Origin: Salinihabitans flavidus
GTDB lineage: Bacteria; Pseudomonadota; Alphaproteobacteria; Rhodobacterales; Rhodobacteraceae
Assembly (NCBI RefSeq): GCF_900110425.1
Contig: NZ_FODS01000001.1
Coordinates: 124,001 to 188,000, forward strand
Reading direction: 5' to 3'
Length of the DNA stretch: 64,000 nucleotides
Each line of letters opens with the position of its first letter. The stretch's first letter is position 1. Positions 54,707-63,454 of the stretch are shown here, in pieces. Both the position numbers and the translations under genes were made by a program. The notes under the pieces are model-generated. The model was not told the origin of the DNA and made no database searches. It saw nothing but the letters and a program-made list of their open reading frames with translations.

Positions 54707-54786
54707 TGAGGCCGCATCTTGCGGCCTGACTCCGTCCTCCCGAGGAAAAGTGAGGTTAACGATCTGATTTCACGCAAAAATCCGTT

Positions 54787-54826
54787 TCGGTATCCTGTCG
54801 GTATAACGTCGGTATTGCGTCGGTGT
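54787..54826 (-). repeat. 11-bp phased ATACCGA array, locus C
   Basis: On the plus strand TCGGTAT occurs at 54787, 54798 and 54809 and TCGGTGT at 54820, exactly 11 bp apart, so the minus strand reads ATACCGA units. On that strand a T5 tract starts 13 bp after the first base of the last unit. It lies 209 bp upstream of the paaJ start in the same orientation relative to the T5 tract as loci A and B. Confidence 0.9.
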
Positions 54827-54922
54827 CATTGTCCGAAATCGTGAGAAACCGCACCGTTACCCAATCGCGCGCCCCAGCGCCGCCGTTCCGGCGCGCCCGG
54901 GCCGCGCAGGCCTCGGGGCTCT

Positions 54923-54962
54923 ACTCCGGTCCCCGGAGTATTTTTCACAAAGATGAAGCGGG
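54923..54962 (+). terminator. Terminator-like dispersed element, copy 2
   Basis: ACTCCGG (54923-54929) and CCGGAGT (54933-54939) form a 7-bp stem with a 3-nt loop followed by ATTTTT, an intrinsic-terminator shape on the plus strand. The 30 bp from 54933 match the copy at 10037-10066 (minus strand) at 26 positions. No plus-strand gene ends here, so the orientation is odd. Confidence 0.6.
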
Positions 54963-54978
54963 ACGTTCGACCGGAGGA

Positions 54979-55617
54979 TCAGCCCGGGCGCACGGCGTCG
55001 GGGTGCGCGGCGATGAAGGCGGGGTGCGCGTTGCACGCCTCGGCCACGGCGCGGATGCGCGGGCAGTCCGAGAAATCCGCCTCCCAGCGCAGGGCGTTGT
55101 AGACTTGCGGCATGAGGCAGATGTCGGCCAGCGAGGGCGCCGCACCGGTGCAGAAGGGGGTCTGCGTGAAGTCGGCCAGAAGCGCCTCGAAGGCGCGCAG
55201 CCCGGGCGGGATGAAATGGCGCATCCAGTCGGCGCGCGCGGTCTCCACGCCCGGCAGAAGGCTGGCGACATGGGCCGCGACAGAGAGATTGCAGACCGGA
55301 TGCACGTCCACCGCCACGCTATGCGCCAGCGCCCGCACCTTCGCCGCCCGCGCCGGATCGTCCGGCAGCAGGCCAAGGCCCCGCGTCTCGTCGAGATAAT
55401 CGAGAATGGCCAGCGACTGCGTGAAGCTGTGGCCGTCAATCTCCAGCACGGGAACCAGTCCCTGCGGATTGCGGGCCAGATGCTCGGGGGATTTATGCTC
55501 CCCCTTCACCAGATCGACCGGCAGCGCGCGGTAATCGATCCCGCCGAGATTGAGCGCGATGCGCAGCCGGTAGCTCGCCGAAGAGCGCCAGTAGTCGTAG
55601 AGGATGATCTCGTCCAT
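54979..55617 (-). CDS. maiA: Maleylacetoacetate isomerase
   Basis: Isomerises maleylacetoacetate to fumarylacetoacetate in homogentisate breakdown. The 212-residue zeta-class glutathione S-transferase starts MDEIILYDYWRSSASYRLRIALNLGG, with the Ser-Ser of the active site at residues 12-13, and has HNLSVAA-type features such as VHPVCNLSVAAHVASLL in the helical domain. ATG 55617 is preferred, since upstream residues lack family support. It is the last gene of the hmgA operon, 123 bp after the VOC gene. Confidence 0.93.
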   Translation of the reverse strand: MDEIILYDYWRSSASYRLRIALNLGGIDYRALPVDLVKGEHKSPEHLARNPQGLVPVLEIDGHSFTQSLAILDYLDETRGLGLLPDDPARAAKVRALAHSVAVDVHPVCNLSVAAHVASLLPGVETARADWMRHFIPPGLRAFEALLADFTQTPFCTGAAPSLADICLMPQVYNALRWEADFSDCPRIRAVAEACNAHPAFIAAHPDAVRPG

Positions 55618-55740
55618 GCGCGGGCCTTTCGCAGTAGCAACCCCACCGATCATGCGGCGCATCTCGGTCCGGATTCAAGAGGCCGTGGCCGGGGCGCGAT
55701 GGATGCGCCCCGGCCCGGAGAACGGCGAGAGCCGCGCCTT

Positions 55741-56283
55741 TCAGGCTTTCGAAAGTTCCTTGGCATGCAGCCAGTCGGCGTGTTTGGGGGCCTTTTTTGT
55801 CTTCGACCATTCCTCCAGCATGTCCCATTTCACGCTGTCGAGTTTTTCGAGCAGCTTTTCCTCCTCCGGGTCCGGGCAGGCCAGCTCAACCCGGTGGCCG
55901 TTGGGATCGAAGAAATAGATGGAGTGAAAGATGGAATGATCGGTCACGCCCAGAACCTCCACCCCGTTGACCTCCAGATGGTCCTTGAACTCCAAAAGCT
56001 CTTCGCGGTCCTTCACCTTGAAGGCGATATGCTGCACCCATTCGGGGGTGTTGGGATCGCGGCCCATCTCGGGCTTGGTCGGAAGCTCGAAGAAGGCGAG
56101 CACGTTGCCGTTCCCCGCATCCATGAAGATGTGCATGTAGGGGTCCGGCTCATGGGTGGAGGGCACATGGTCCTCGGCAATCGCGAGCACGAAATCCATG
56201 TTCAGCATCTTGTTATACCATTCCACCGTCTCTTTCGCGTCCTTGCAGCGATAGGCAACGTGGTGAATTTGTTCGATCTTCAT
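55741..56283 (-). CDS. VOC family (glyoxalase/extradiol fold) protein
   Basis: A 180-residue protein with one vicinal-oxygen-chelate module pair: KIEQIHHVAYRCKDAKETVEWYNKMLNMDFVLAIAEDH, MHIFMDAGNGNVLAFFELP, EWVQHIAFKVKDREELLEFKDHLEVNGVEVLGVTDHSIFHSIYFFDPNGHRVELACPD. His in HHVAYR and HIAF and Glu in RVELA would bind a metal. It is too short to be 4-hydroxyphenylpyruvate dioxygenase (about 350 residues). In the homogentisate operon it may act as a ring-cleavage or isomerase-type helper. ATG 56283 overlaps the DUF2783 gene by 4 bp. Confidence 0.85.
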   Translation of the reverse strand: MKIEQIHHVAYRCKDAKETVEWYNKMLNMDFVLAIAEDHVPSTHEPDPYMHIFMDAGNGNVLAFFELPTKPEMGRDPNTPEWVQHIAFKVKDREELLEFKDHLEVNGVEVLGVTDHSIFHSIYFFDPNGHRVELACPDPEEEKLLEKLDSVKWDMLEEWSKTKKAPKHADWLHAKELSKA

Positions 56284-56492
56284 GACGGGTCCTCCCCGGG
56301 GTTGAGCGCGGCCTTGGCCAGCGCCTGTGTCAGGATCGCGCGTTTCCCGATATGGTTTGCCAGAATGAGGATGAGCCGCGCGTTGAGCGCGTCGCTCTCT
56401 TCCTTGCTCAGCCCCTCGTGGGTGGCGAGCAGATCGGCATAGAAATCGTCGGCCCCGTCGATGTTCGGGGACAGGATCAGATCGTCGGACAT
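56280..56492 (-). CDS. DUF2783 domain-containing protein
   Basis: A 70-residue helical protein fitting DUF2783: NIDGADDFYADLLATHEGLSKEESDALNARLILILANHIG and a short C-terminal helix. The family is a small partner found next to FAD monooxygenases, of unknown function. Its ATG overlaps the monooxygenase stop by one base and its stop overlaps the VOC start, so the three genes are translationally coupled. Perhaps a subunit or chaperone of the monooxygenase (inference). Confidence 0.85.
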   Translation of the reverse strand: MSDDLILSPNIDGADDFYADLLATHEGLSKEESDALNARLILILANHIGKRAILTQALAKAALNPGEDPS

Positions 56493-58108
56493 CAGTGTGC
56501 CTCCTTGCCAGTGGCGCGGCGGATCGCGGCGCGGAAGAGAGACTCGTCATAGCGTGGCCGGCGCGCGGCGACATGCTGATCAGGCCGGATGAGGTAGACC
56601 GCGCTATCACTTTCGCCGAGATAGCGTTTCCGAAGTGCCTGCGTGGAATCGTCCTTCAGCGTGAGCGCGATCCGTTCGACCGCGACGCCATCTTCCTCGA
56701 TATGATCGGGGGCCTCGGCGTCGATGGTCAGCAGGATGAAACGGTCGCCCAGCTTGTCGAGCAGGAAGCCGTCCTTCAACGGCACGTCCGGACACGGAGA
56801 GCCGGGGCGCGTGCGCTCTGGCCCGTCGAGCGCGTCGGCGGAGTTGAGCGGCGATTCGTCATAGGTGCACGGCACGCTCAGCCGGCCGGAATTGACCAGC
56901 GGACGGGCAAATTCGTAATGCTCCGACAGGTCCAGAACCGCATCGCGGAACAGGCGACTGGTGAGCGATTTGGGCGTGATGAAATCGGTGGAGCGGGTGG
57001 AATTGAGGATGTTTTCATCCGCGCCGTGAACACGTTCCACGTCATAGCTGTCGATCAGGCTTTCGGGGGCCTTGCCCTCCATCACCATCTTGAGTTTCCA
57101 GACAAGGTTGTCGGTATCCTGAAGGCCGGAATTGGCCCCGCGCGCGCCGAAGGGCGAGACCTGATGCGCGGCATCCCCGGCAAAGAGCACCCGCCCGTGG
57201 CGGAAATGCTCCATCCGGCGGCACTGGAAGGTATAGATCGAGACCCATTCAAGCTCGAACTCCACATCCTCGCCCAGCATCTGCTTGAGGCGCGGAATGA
57301 CATTCTCGGGGCGTTTCTCGATCTCCTTGTCGATGTCCCAGCCCAGTTGCAGGTCGATGCGCCAGACGCCATCGGGCTGCTTGTGCAGAAGCGCCGACTG
57401 CCCGCGGTTGAAGGGCGGATCGAACCAGAACCAGCGTTCGGTGGGAAAATCGGCCTCCATGATCACATCGGCGATGAGGAAGTTGTCCTCGAACACGCGG
57501 CCGACGAAATCGAGCCCGAGCATCGAGCGGGTGGGCGACGCGGCGCCATCGCAGGCGATAAGCCAGTCGGCCTCGATGTTGTAGGAGCCTTCGGGCGTGT
57601 CGATCTCTAGCGTGACGTGATCGGGGTGGGTGCCGATGGCGCTGACCTTGTTGCGGCCGCGAATCTCGATCGGCTTGCCCTCGGCCTGCAGTTCTCGAAC
57701 GCGGTCGACGAGGTATTGCTCAAAGTAATACTGTTGCAGGTTGATGAAGGCCGGGCGGCGGTGGCCCTCTTCGGGCAGGAGATTGAACTCGTAAACCTCG
57801 CGTTCGTCGAAAAAGACCTTGCCGACGTTCCACTGAACCCCCTTGTCCACCATCGGTTGCCCGCAGCCGAGGCGGTCGAGGATCTCAAGCGGACGCTTGG
57901 CAAAACAGATCGCGCGGGAGCCGAAGCTCACCTTGTCGTTGTCGTCGAGAACGACCACGCCGATCCCCTGCTGGGCAAGGTCGATGGCGGCAGCAAGACC
58001 GACCGGGCCGGCGCCGATCACGGCGACCTGATGGCGGACCGGGGACGGGGCGTCCTGATCCTCGCTATGCTCATAAGGGTAGAGCGGAACTTCGAAAATC
58101 TTGTTCAT
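56492..58108 (-). CDS. FAD-dependent aromatic monooxygenase
   Basis: A 538-residue class A flavin monooxygenase like MhpA. The FAD site is VAVIGAGPVGLAAAIDLAQQG (GAGPVG at residues 32-37), the DG-type motif is in WLIACDGAASPTRSMLG, and the GD motif is in GRVLFAGDAAHQVSPFGARGANSG. The C-terminal thioredoxin-like region closes the protein. It hydroxylates a phenolic ring at the expense of NAD(P)H and O2. Within the homogentisate operon it may form homogentisate from 3-hydroxyphenylacetate (inference). ATG 58108 (MNKIFEVPLYPY) follows GGAGGAAAAG. Confidence 0.85.
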   Translation of the reverse strand: MNKIFEVPLYPYEHSEDQDAPSPVRHQVAVIGAGPVGLAAAIDLAQQGIGVVVLDDNDKVSFGSRAICFAKRPLEILDRLGCGQPMVDKGVQWNVGKVFFDEREVYEFNLLPEEGHRRPAFINLQQYYFEQYLVDRVRELQAEGKPIEIRGRNKVSAIGTHPDHVTLEIDTPEGSYNIEADWLIACDGAASPTRSMLGLDFVGRVFEDNFLIADVIMEADFPTERWFWFDPPFNRGQSALLHKQPDGVWRIDLQLGWDIDKEIEKRPENVIPRLKQMLGEDVEFELEWVSIYTFQCRRMEHFRHGRVLFAGDAAHQVSPFGARGANSGLQDTDNLVWKLKMVMEGKAPESLIDSYDVERVHGADENILNSTRSTDFITPKSLTSRLFRDAVLDLSEHYEFARPLVNSGRLSVPCTYDESPLNSADALDGPERTRPGSPCPDVPLKDGFLLDKLGDRFILLTIDAEAPDHIEEDGVAVERIALTLKDDSTQALRKRYLGESDSAVYLIRPDQHVAARRPRYDESLFRAAIRRATGKEAH

Positions 58109-58289
58109 CTTTTCCTCCCGGATGCGGTTCAAGCGCGTTCAAGACGGGCAGGCGCGGGCGCCTGAGGCGAGGCAGACCAGTCATCTCCGATCACAGGATC
58201 GCACGCGGGACGGACAGGGCGCTTCGATCTGGATCAAGGCGGGGGCGATTTGCACCGCCCCGGCCGTTTTCAAGGTGCGATCGGGGCGC

Positions 58290-59240
58290 TCAGCCCTGAA
58301 GCGCCTCCCACATCTCGATGTCGCGCTCGGCTGTCCAGATGCGGGGGGTATCCAGCCCGCGCGCCTCGTCAAAGGCGCGGGCGACGTTGAAGGGCAGGCA
58401 ATGCTCATAGATCGCGTAGTCCGAAAACTTCGGATCGCATTCGGCGCGCACCGCGTCCCAAGCCTCTTTCAGGGTGCCGCCACGTGCGGCGACGCGGGCG
58501 GCGGGTTTGTAGGTGCTTTCCACGAAATCGCGGGTGTTCTCGATCGCGGCATTGACCATCTCGCGCCCGACAAGCGCATCGCCGCGCCCCGGTGCGATGG
58601 CGTCCACGTCGAACCACTTGATCGCGTCGAGCGTGTCGCCCCAATCGGCGAAATGCCCGTCGCCGCAGTAGCAGGCGGAGTGGTATTCCACGATATCGCC
58701 GGTGAACATCACGTTCTGATCGGGCACATGGATCACGATGTCGCCCGCCGTGTGCGCGCGGCCCAGATGCATCAAGTCCACCCGGCGATTGCCGAGATAG
58801 ACGGTCATGGAATCGTTGAAGGTGGTGGTGGGCCACGTCAGGCCGGGGATGCTCTCATGCCCCTCGAACAGGCGGGGGAAGCGTTGAAACTCGCTGTCCC
58901 AGTCCTCCTGTCCGCGTTCCACGACCATGGCGCGGGCCATGTCGCTCATCACGACCTGCTGCGCGTCGAAGGCGCTCGCGCCCAGCACGCGCACCGCGTG
59001 ATAATGTGTCATCACCACATGACTGATCGGCTTGTCGGTGACAGAGCGCACGCATTCGATCACCTTGTTGGCAAGGCGCGGGGTGGCCTGCGCCTCGACG
59101 ATCATCACGCTGTCGTCGCCGATGATGACGCCACTGTTGGGATCGCCTTCCGCCGTGAAGGCGTAAAGCCCTTCACCCACCTCGGTGAAGGTGATTTTCT
59201 TTTCGGTCATGTCCCCCTGGGACGCGAATGCCTTGGCCAT
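58290..59240 (-). CDS. MBL-fold metallo-hydrolase-like protein with altered metal site
   Basis: A 316-residue metallo-beta-lactamase fold protein. The usual HxHxDH motif reads HYHAVR at residues 79-84, so the first two His are present but Asp and the fourth His are Val and Arg. The later ligands His163 (GRAHTAGD) and Asp182 (FTGDIVEYH) are kept, while the expected His near residue 219 is Arg (PGRGD). Such proteins usually hydrolyse thioesters or lactones; activity with a one-metal site is possible. ATG 59240 follows GGAG. It lies between fahA and the monooxygenase in the homogentisate operon. Confidence 0.8.
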   Translation of the reverse strand: MAKAFASQGDMTEKKITFTEVGEGLYAFTAEGDPNSGVIIGDDSVMIVEAQATPRLANKVIECVRSVTDKPISHVVMTHYHAVRVLGASAFDAQQVVMSDMARAMVVERGQEDWDSEFQRFPRLFEGHESIPGLTWPTTTFNDSMTVYLGNRRVDLMHLGRAHTAGDIVIHVPDQNVMFTGDIVEYHSACYCGDGHFADWGDTLDAIKWFDVDAIAPGRGDALVGREMVNAAIENTRDFVESTYKPAARVAARGGTLKEAWDAVRAECDPKFSDYAIYEHCLPFNVARAFDEARGLDTPRIWTAERDIEMWEALQG

Positions 59241-59297
59241 GCTTGGCTCCTTTCTCGGGAAGGTGGGATGCCCCCCACCCTACTGGTGTGTGTCTGT

Positions 59298-59319
59298 CGG
59301 GCGGGCCGGTCCCCGCCCG
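59298..59319 (-). terminator. Hairpin downstream of fahA
   Basis: CGGGCGGG (59298-59305) and CCCGCCCG (59312-59319) form an 8-bp stem with a 6-nt loop, 6 bp after the fahA stop and before the MBL gene. No T tract; it may moderate rather than end transcription, since the genes appear to form one operon. Confidence 0.5.
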
Positions 59320-59325
59320 GCCTTG

Positions 59326-60582
59326 TCATCTGGCGTAAGGGTCTTTCAGCGCGGGCAGCACCGTGCCGAAGCAATCGCCGAATCCGATGGTGTATCCGTC
59401 GCCCTTCGCCGCGCCCCTGAGCGTGAGCGTATCGCCATCCTCCACGAAGGACCGCGTCTCGCCACTGTCGAGTTCGATCGGCTCCTTGCCGCCCCAGCTC
59501 AGCTCCACCAGAGAGCCGCGCTCGTTCTTCTCGGCGCCGGAAATGGTGCCCGAGCCCAGAAGATCGCCCACGTTCATCGGCGTGCCGGACGTGGTGTGAT
59601 GCGCAAGCTGCTGCGCGGCGGAGTAATACAACTCCTTGTAGTTGGTGCGCGCGATGGTGGTGGCCGCCTTGCCCTCGGGCGCGAGGGTCACGGACAGATC
59701 GATGTCATAGAGCATCGGACCCACATCCTTGAGGTGGTCGAGAAGCTCCACCTCGCGCGGGGGCGTGTCGCAGCGGAACGGCTCCAGCGCGGCTTTGGTC
59801 ACGATCCAGGGCGAGACGGTCGTAGCCGTGGATTTCGCCTGAAACGGGCCGAGGGGCTGATATTCCCACGCTTGAATGTCGCGCGCCGACCAGTCGTTGA
59901 GCAGCACATAGCCGAAGAGGTTGTCATCGGCCTCCTGCACGGTGATCGGCCCGTCCGAGGCGGTGCCGACGATCGCGCCCATCTCAAGCTCTATGTCGAA
60001 GCGCGCGCAGGGGGCGAAGCGGGGCTTGTCGTCGTTCGGCCCCTTGAGCTGCCCCCACGGGCGGCGCACATCGGTGCCGGAGACCACGACGGAGGACGCC
60101 CGGCCGTTGTAACCGATGGGGATATGCAGCCAGTTCGGCGGCAGCGCGTTCTCCGCCCCGCGGAACATGGTGCCGATGTTCGTGGCGTGGTTCTTGCCCG
60201 CATAGAAATCGGTATACTCGGCCACGAGGAAGGGCATGTGCATCTCCGCCTCGGATTGCGGGACAAGAAGCGGCTCCACCTTGGAGCGTTCCGCCGCGCC
60301 GTCCGACAGAAGCTGGATCAGCCGCTCGCGCAGCGCGTCCCATGCCTCCGGGCCAAGCTCCATCAATTCGTTCCAGAAGGGCACGTCGAAAACCGGGCCG
60401 TCGTCAAGCGTGACAACCCCCGCCTCTTCGGCGCGCTGCATGTCGAGAATCATGTCGCCGATGGCCACGCCGCAGCGCGGATCGAGCGCCTCTGTCGAAA
60501 AGATGCCATAGGGCAGGTTGTTGAGCGGGAAGGGATGCCCGGCGTCATTGGCCGAGGTCACCCAGGATGTCTTGAGCGTCAT
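59326..60582 (-). CDS. fahA: Fumarylacetoacetase
   Basis: Hydrolyses fumarylacetoacetate to fumarate and acetoacetate, the last step of homogentisate breakdown. The 418-residue enzyme has the N-terminal domain typical of FAH, the catalytic region AEYTDFYAGKNHATNIGTMFRG with Asp and His, FDIELEMGAIVG with metal-binding Glu residues, NDWSARDIQAWEYQPLGPF, and GSGTISGAEKNERGSLVELSW. Second gene of the operon; hmgA lies 45 bp upstream. Confidence 0.96.
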   Translation of the reverse strand: MTLKTSWVTSANDAGHPFPLNNLPYGIFSTEALDPRCGVAIGDMILDMQRAEEAGVVTLDDGPVFDVPFWNELMELGPEAWDALRERLIQLLSDGAAERSKVEPLLVPQSEAEMHMPFLVAEYTDFYAGKNHATNIGTMFRGAENALPPNWLHIPIGYNGRASSVVVSGTDVRRPWGQLKGPNDDKPRFAPCARFDIELEMGAIVGTASDGPITVQEADDNLFGYVLLNDWSARDIQAWEYQPLGPFQAKSTATTVSPWIVTKAALEPFRCDTPPREVELLDHLKDVGPMLYDIDLSVTLAPEGKAATTIARTNYKELYYSAAQQLAHHTTSGTPMNVGDLLGSGTISGAEKNERGSLVELSWGGKEPIELDSGETRSFVEDGDTLTLRGAAKGDGYTIGFGDCFGTVLPALKDPYAR

Positions 60583-60627
60583 GGTCGATCCTTTTGTGTG
60601 GCTGGTGGGTGCGCCCCACCGCCTGAG

Positions 60628-61989
60628 TCATTTCTTGCCGGGGGTGCCGTCGAATTTCTTTTCGATGTCGGTCCAGCAGTCGATGTAATCGTCCTGCATC
60701 GGCGCCTCGGTCGCGGCAAATTCGGTCAGCTGTTGCGGGAACCGGGTTTCGAACATGAAGGACATGGTATTGTCCAGCTTTTCGGGCTTCAGATCCGCGT
60801 TCGACGCCCCCTCGAAGGCGTTCTTGTCCGGCCCGTGCGGCAACATCATGTTGTGCAGGCTCATGCCGCCGGGAACGAAGCCCTGCGGCTTGGCGTCATA
60901 CTGGCCATAGATGTTGCCCATCAGCTCGGACATGAGGTTCTTGTGATACCACGGCGGGCGGAAGGTATCCTCGGCCACCGCCCAGCGTTCGCGGAACAGC
61001 ACGAAGTCGATATTCGCGGTGCCCGGCACACCCGAGGGCGCGGTCAACACGGTGAAGATCGACGGATCGGGGTGATCGAACAGGATCGCGCCCACGGGGC
61101 AATAGGTGCTCAGGTCATATTTCACCGGCGCGTAATTGCCGTGCCATGCCACCACATCGAGAGGCGAATGGTCGATCTTGGTACGGTGGAACTGCCCGCA
61201 CCACTTCACGGTCACGGTGGAGGGCGCGTCACGGTCCTCGAAGGCGGCCACGGGCGCCTTGAAATCGCGCGGGTTGGCCATGCAGTTGGCGCCAATGGGG
61301 CCGCGCCCCGGCAGTTCGAACTTCTGGCCGTAATTCTCGCAGACAAAGCCGCGCGCCGGACCTTCCAGCACCTCGACCCGGTAAACAAGACCGCGCGGGA
61401 TGATGGCGATTTCCTTCGGCTCAAGATCGATGATGCCAAGCTCCGTGCAGAATCGCAGGATACCTTCCTGCGGCACCACCAGAAGCTCCGAATCGGCGGA
61501 GAAGAAATAGTCGTCCTGCATCGATTCGGTGGCAAGGTAGACATGGCTGGCCATGCCCACCTGCGTGTTCACATCGCCCGCCGTGGTCATGGTGCGCATG
61601 CCCGTCACGAAGGTCAGCGCCGCGTCGGTATGGGGCACCGGATCCCAGCGATACTGGCCAAGGCTGACCACATCGGGGTTCACGTTGGGCGCCGATTTCC
61701 AATAGGGCATGTCGATCTTTTCATAGCGGTGGCTATGTTTGACCGATGGGCGGATGCGATAGCACCATGTGCGTTCGTTCTGATGCGACGGCGCGGTGAA
61801 GGCGGTGCCCGAAAGCTGTTCGCCATAAAGGCCGTAGTTGCATTTCTGCGGGCTGTTCATCCCCTGCGGAAGCGCGTCCGGCAGGGCCTCTGTCTCATAA
61901 TCATTGCCGAAACCGGGCATGTAGCCTTCGTGCGGGCCGGGCAACGAGGGCGCCTTCGTCATGCGGGTTGGCATGGAATGCTGGTTCAT
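60628..61989 (-). CDS. hmgA: Homogentisate 1,2-dioxygenase
   Basis: Opens the ring of homogentisate to maleylacetoacetate with O2 and Fe(II). The 453-residue enzyme begins with the family pattern [21 protein letters not shown] and [29 protein letters not shown], and later has [19 protein letters not shown] and the iron-site region [36 protein letters not shown] 61989 is preferred; the upstream frame runs into the divergent marR promoter. It is the first gene of the operon hmgA-fahA-MBL-monooxygenase-DUF2783-VOC-maiA. Confidence 0.96.
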   Translation of the reverse strand: MNQHSMPTRMTKAPSLPGPHEGYMPGFGNDYETEALPDALPQGMNSPQKCNYGLYGEQLSGTAFTAPSHQNERTWCYRIRPSVKHSHRYEKIDMPYWKSAPNVNPDVVSLGQYRWDPVPHTDAALTFVTGMRTMTTAGDVNTQVGMASHVYLATESMQDDYFFSADSELLVVPQEGILRFCTELGIIDLEPKEIAIIPRGLVYRVEVLEGPARGFVCENYGQKFELPGRGPIGANCMANPRDFKAPVAAFEDRDAPSTVTVKWCGQFHRTKIDHSPLDVVAWHGNYAPVKYDLSTYCPVGAILFDHPDPSIFTVLTAPSGVPGTANIDFVLFRERWAVAEDTFRPPWYHKNLMSELMGNIYGQYDAKPQGFVPGGMSLHNMMLPHGPDKNAFEGASNADLKPEKLDNTMSFMFETRFPQQLTEFAATEAPMQDDYIDCWTDIEKKFDGTPGKK

Positions 61990-62033
61990 TTTCGCGCTCC
62001 TTTCGAATTTTGTTGCGTTGGTAATGGTTGATT

Positions 62034-62046
62034 TTGTAACTAACAA
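62034..62046. promoter_or_regulatory. Candidate MarR operator between hmgA and the MarR gene
   Basis: TTGT-AACTA-ACAA is an inverted repeat 18 bp upstream of the MarR start and 45 bp upstream of the hmgA start. Its size and position fit a MarR-type site controlling both genes. Confidence 0.5.
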
Positions 62047-62063
62047 CCGGGAGGACAGGAAAA

Positions 62064-62507
62064 GTGACCGAAAAAGACGATTTTCATTTGCAGGATTTCC
62101 TGCCCTATCTGCTCAACCAAGCGTCCGAGGAAAGCAGCCTGACGTTTCAGCAAGTATACAAGAACCGCTATGGAATGTTGCGCACCGAATGGCGGGTGCT
62201 GTTCCATCTGGGCATGTATCAGCCGATCACCGCCTCCGACATCGTGATCCGCGCCAAGATTCACAAGACCAAGATCAGCCGCGCGGTGCAAAAGCTCGTG
62301 GACCGCCGATTCGTCCGGCGCGAACGCAGACCCGACGACCGGCGTCAGGAACTGCTGAGCCTGACCCCGGCGGGAGAAACCGCCTATCGCGACCTGCGCG
62401 AGGTGGCCCGCCAGTATGACGCGCAGCTCATGGCGAAATTCACCACCGGGGAAGGCGCGCTTTTGCGGATGATGCTGCGGCGGCTCGCGGGCTTCGAGGA
62501 ATCCTAG
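62064..62507 (+). CDS. MarR family regulator of the homogentisate operon
   Basis: A 147-residue winged-helix protein: [93 protein letters not shown], in which [10 protein letters not shown] is the recognition helix and [13 protein letters not shown] the wing. It starts with GTG 62064 after a GGGAGGACAGG ribosome-binding site. It diverges from hmgA over a 74-bp region with a small palindrome, so it is the likely local repressor, perhaps released by homogentisate or a hydroxyphenylacetate (inference). Confidence 0.88.
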   Translation: MTEKDDFHLQDFLPYLLNQASEESSLTFQQVYKNRYGMLRTEWRVLFHLGMYQPITASDIVIRAKIHKTKISRAVQKLVDRRFVRRERRPDDRRQELLSLTPAGETAYRDLREVARQYDAQLMAKFTTGEGALLRMMLRRLAGFEES

Positions 62508-62550
62508 GGCGGCCCTTTACCCCGCACGCCCGGGCGGTAAGACTGCGCGG

Positions 62551-63429
62551 ATGGATACACATCTCAAGGGCCTGCTGATCACCGCCGCGGGCGTGCTTTT
62601 CGTCGTGCCCGATTCGCTCTTTGCCCGGCTGATCGAGGCCGACCCGATCGTGATCGGCTTCTGGCGCGGGGTGGTGGCCGGTGTGCTGATCATGGTCTGG
62701 GTGCTGATCACGCAGGGCGTCTCCCCGTTCCGCGCGGTGCTGCGCACGGGATGGAACGGCGCGGTTTACATTGCCGTGATGGGCATGACGGGCGTTCTGT
62801 TCATCCTCGCCGTGTCGATGACCAGCGTGGCCAACGTCGTCTTCATCATCGCCACGATGCCGGTCTTTGCCGCGATCTACAGCCGGATCATCCTTGGCGA
62901 GACGATCAGCCGCCGCATGGTCCTGACCATGATCGCGGTGGCGGCGGGGCTGGCGATCATCGCCTATGGCTCGGGTGAGACCGCCAGCGCGCATTGGAGC
63001 GGCGATCTCGTCGCGCTCTGCGTCGCGGCGCTGTTCGCCGCCGGGCTGACGGCGGTGCGCCGGGTGCGCCATGTGCCGATGGTGGCGGCGGCCCCGATCG
63101 GATACATCGGCGCGTCGCTCCTGATCTGGCCCTTCATCGACCCGTTCTCTGTGCCCACGCCGCAAGTTTGGATGGTGCTCGCACACGGCGCCTTCATCGC
63201 GGCAAGCTCCGCTCTGCTGGCACTGGGCCCGCGCTATATCACCTCGGCGGAGGTGGCGCTCTTCATCCTTCTGGAATCGGTGCTGGCGCCGCTTCTGGCC
63301 TGGGCGGTGATCGCGGAAGATCCCGGCATATGGGCGATTGTCGGCGGCGCGGTGGTGATCGGCGCGCTGGCGGTGTCGAACATCGTCGCCCTGATGCGCC
63401 GCAGGCGGCGGCTGCCCGGCGCGACCTGA
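62551..63429 (+). CDS. EamA/DMT family transporter
   Basis: A 292-residue membrane protein with about ten hydrophobic segments in two EamA repeats: GLLITAAGVLFVVPDSLFARLIEADPIVIGFWRGVVAGVLIMVW, TSVANVVFIIATMPVFAAIYSRIILGETISRRMVLTMIAVAAGLAIIAYGSG, and a second repeat ending AEVALFILLESVLAPLLAWAVIAEDPG. The ERI-type motif before the fourth helix is GETISRRM. Substrate unknown. It follows the MarR gene by 43 bp on the same strand and may be co-transcribed with it. Confidence 0.88.
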   Translation: MDTHLKGLLITAAGVLFVVPDSLFARLIEADPIVIGFWRGVVAGVLIMVWVLITQGVSPFRAVLRTGWNGAVYIAVMGMTGVLFILAVSMTSVANVVFIIATMPVFAAIYSRIILGETISRRMVLTMIAVAAGLAIIAYGSGETASAHWSGDLVALCVAALFAAGLTAVRRVRHVPMVAAAPIGYIGASLLIWPFIDPFSVPTPQVWMVLAHGAFIAASSALLALGPRYITSAEVALFILLESVLAPLLAWAVIAEDPGIWAIVGGAVVIGALAVSNIVALMRRRRRLPGAT

Positions 63430-63448
63430 TATCGCCGCCGGGCAGCCG
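63409..63448. terminator. Hairpin at convergent gene ends
   Basis: CGGCTGCCCGGCG (63409-63421) and CGCCGGGCAGCCG (63436-63448) form a perfect 13-bp stem around a 14-nt loop. It spans the stop of the DMT gene and lies 7 bp from the peroxiredoxin stop, so it could end both transcripts. No T tract. Confidence 0.6.
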
Positions 63449-63454
63449 GAATAG

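Larger units (their letters stand above)
54579..54978. other. 400-bp regulatory intergenic region upstream of paaJ
   Basis: No gene is recognised. It carries, from left to right, the PaaR-type operator (54616-54631), a long-armed inverted repeat (54663-54706), a hairpin AGGCCGC-ATCTT-GCGGCCT (54709-54727), repeat array C (54787-54826) and the dispersed element (54923-54962). Confidence 0.7.

Noticed and set aside
55741-56283. VOC protein as 4-hydroxyphenylpyruvate dioxygenase
   Set aside because: It has only about half the expected length and lacks the C-terminal iron site of that enzyme.
59185-62031. Very long plus-strand open frame antisense to fahA and hmgA
   Set aside because: Low-complexity His/Arg/Gly-rich translation with no domain; the minus strand encodes well conserved catabolic enzymes.
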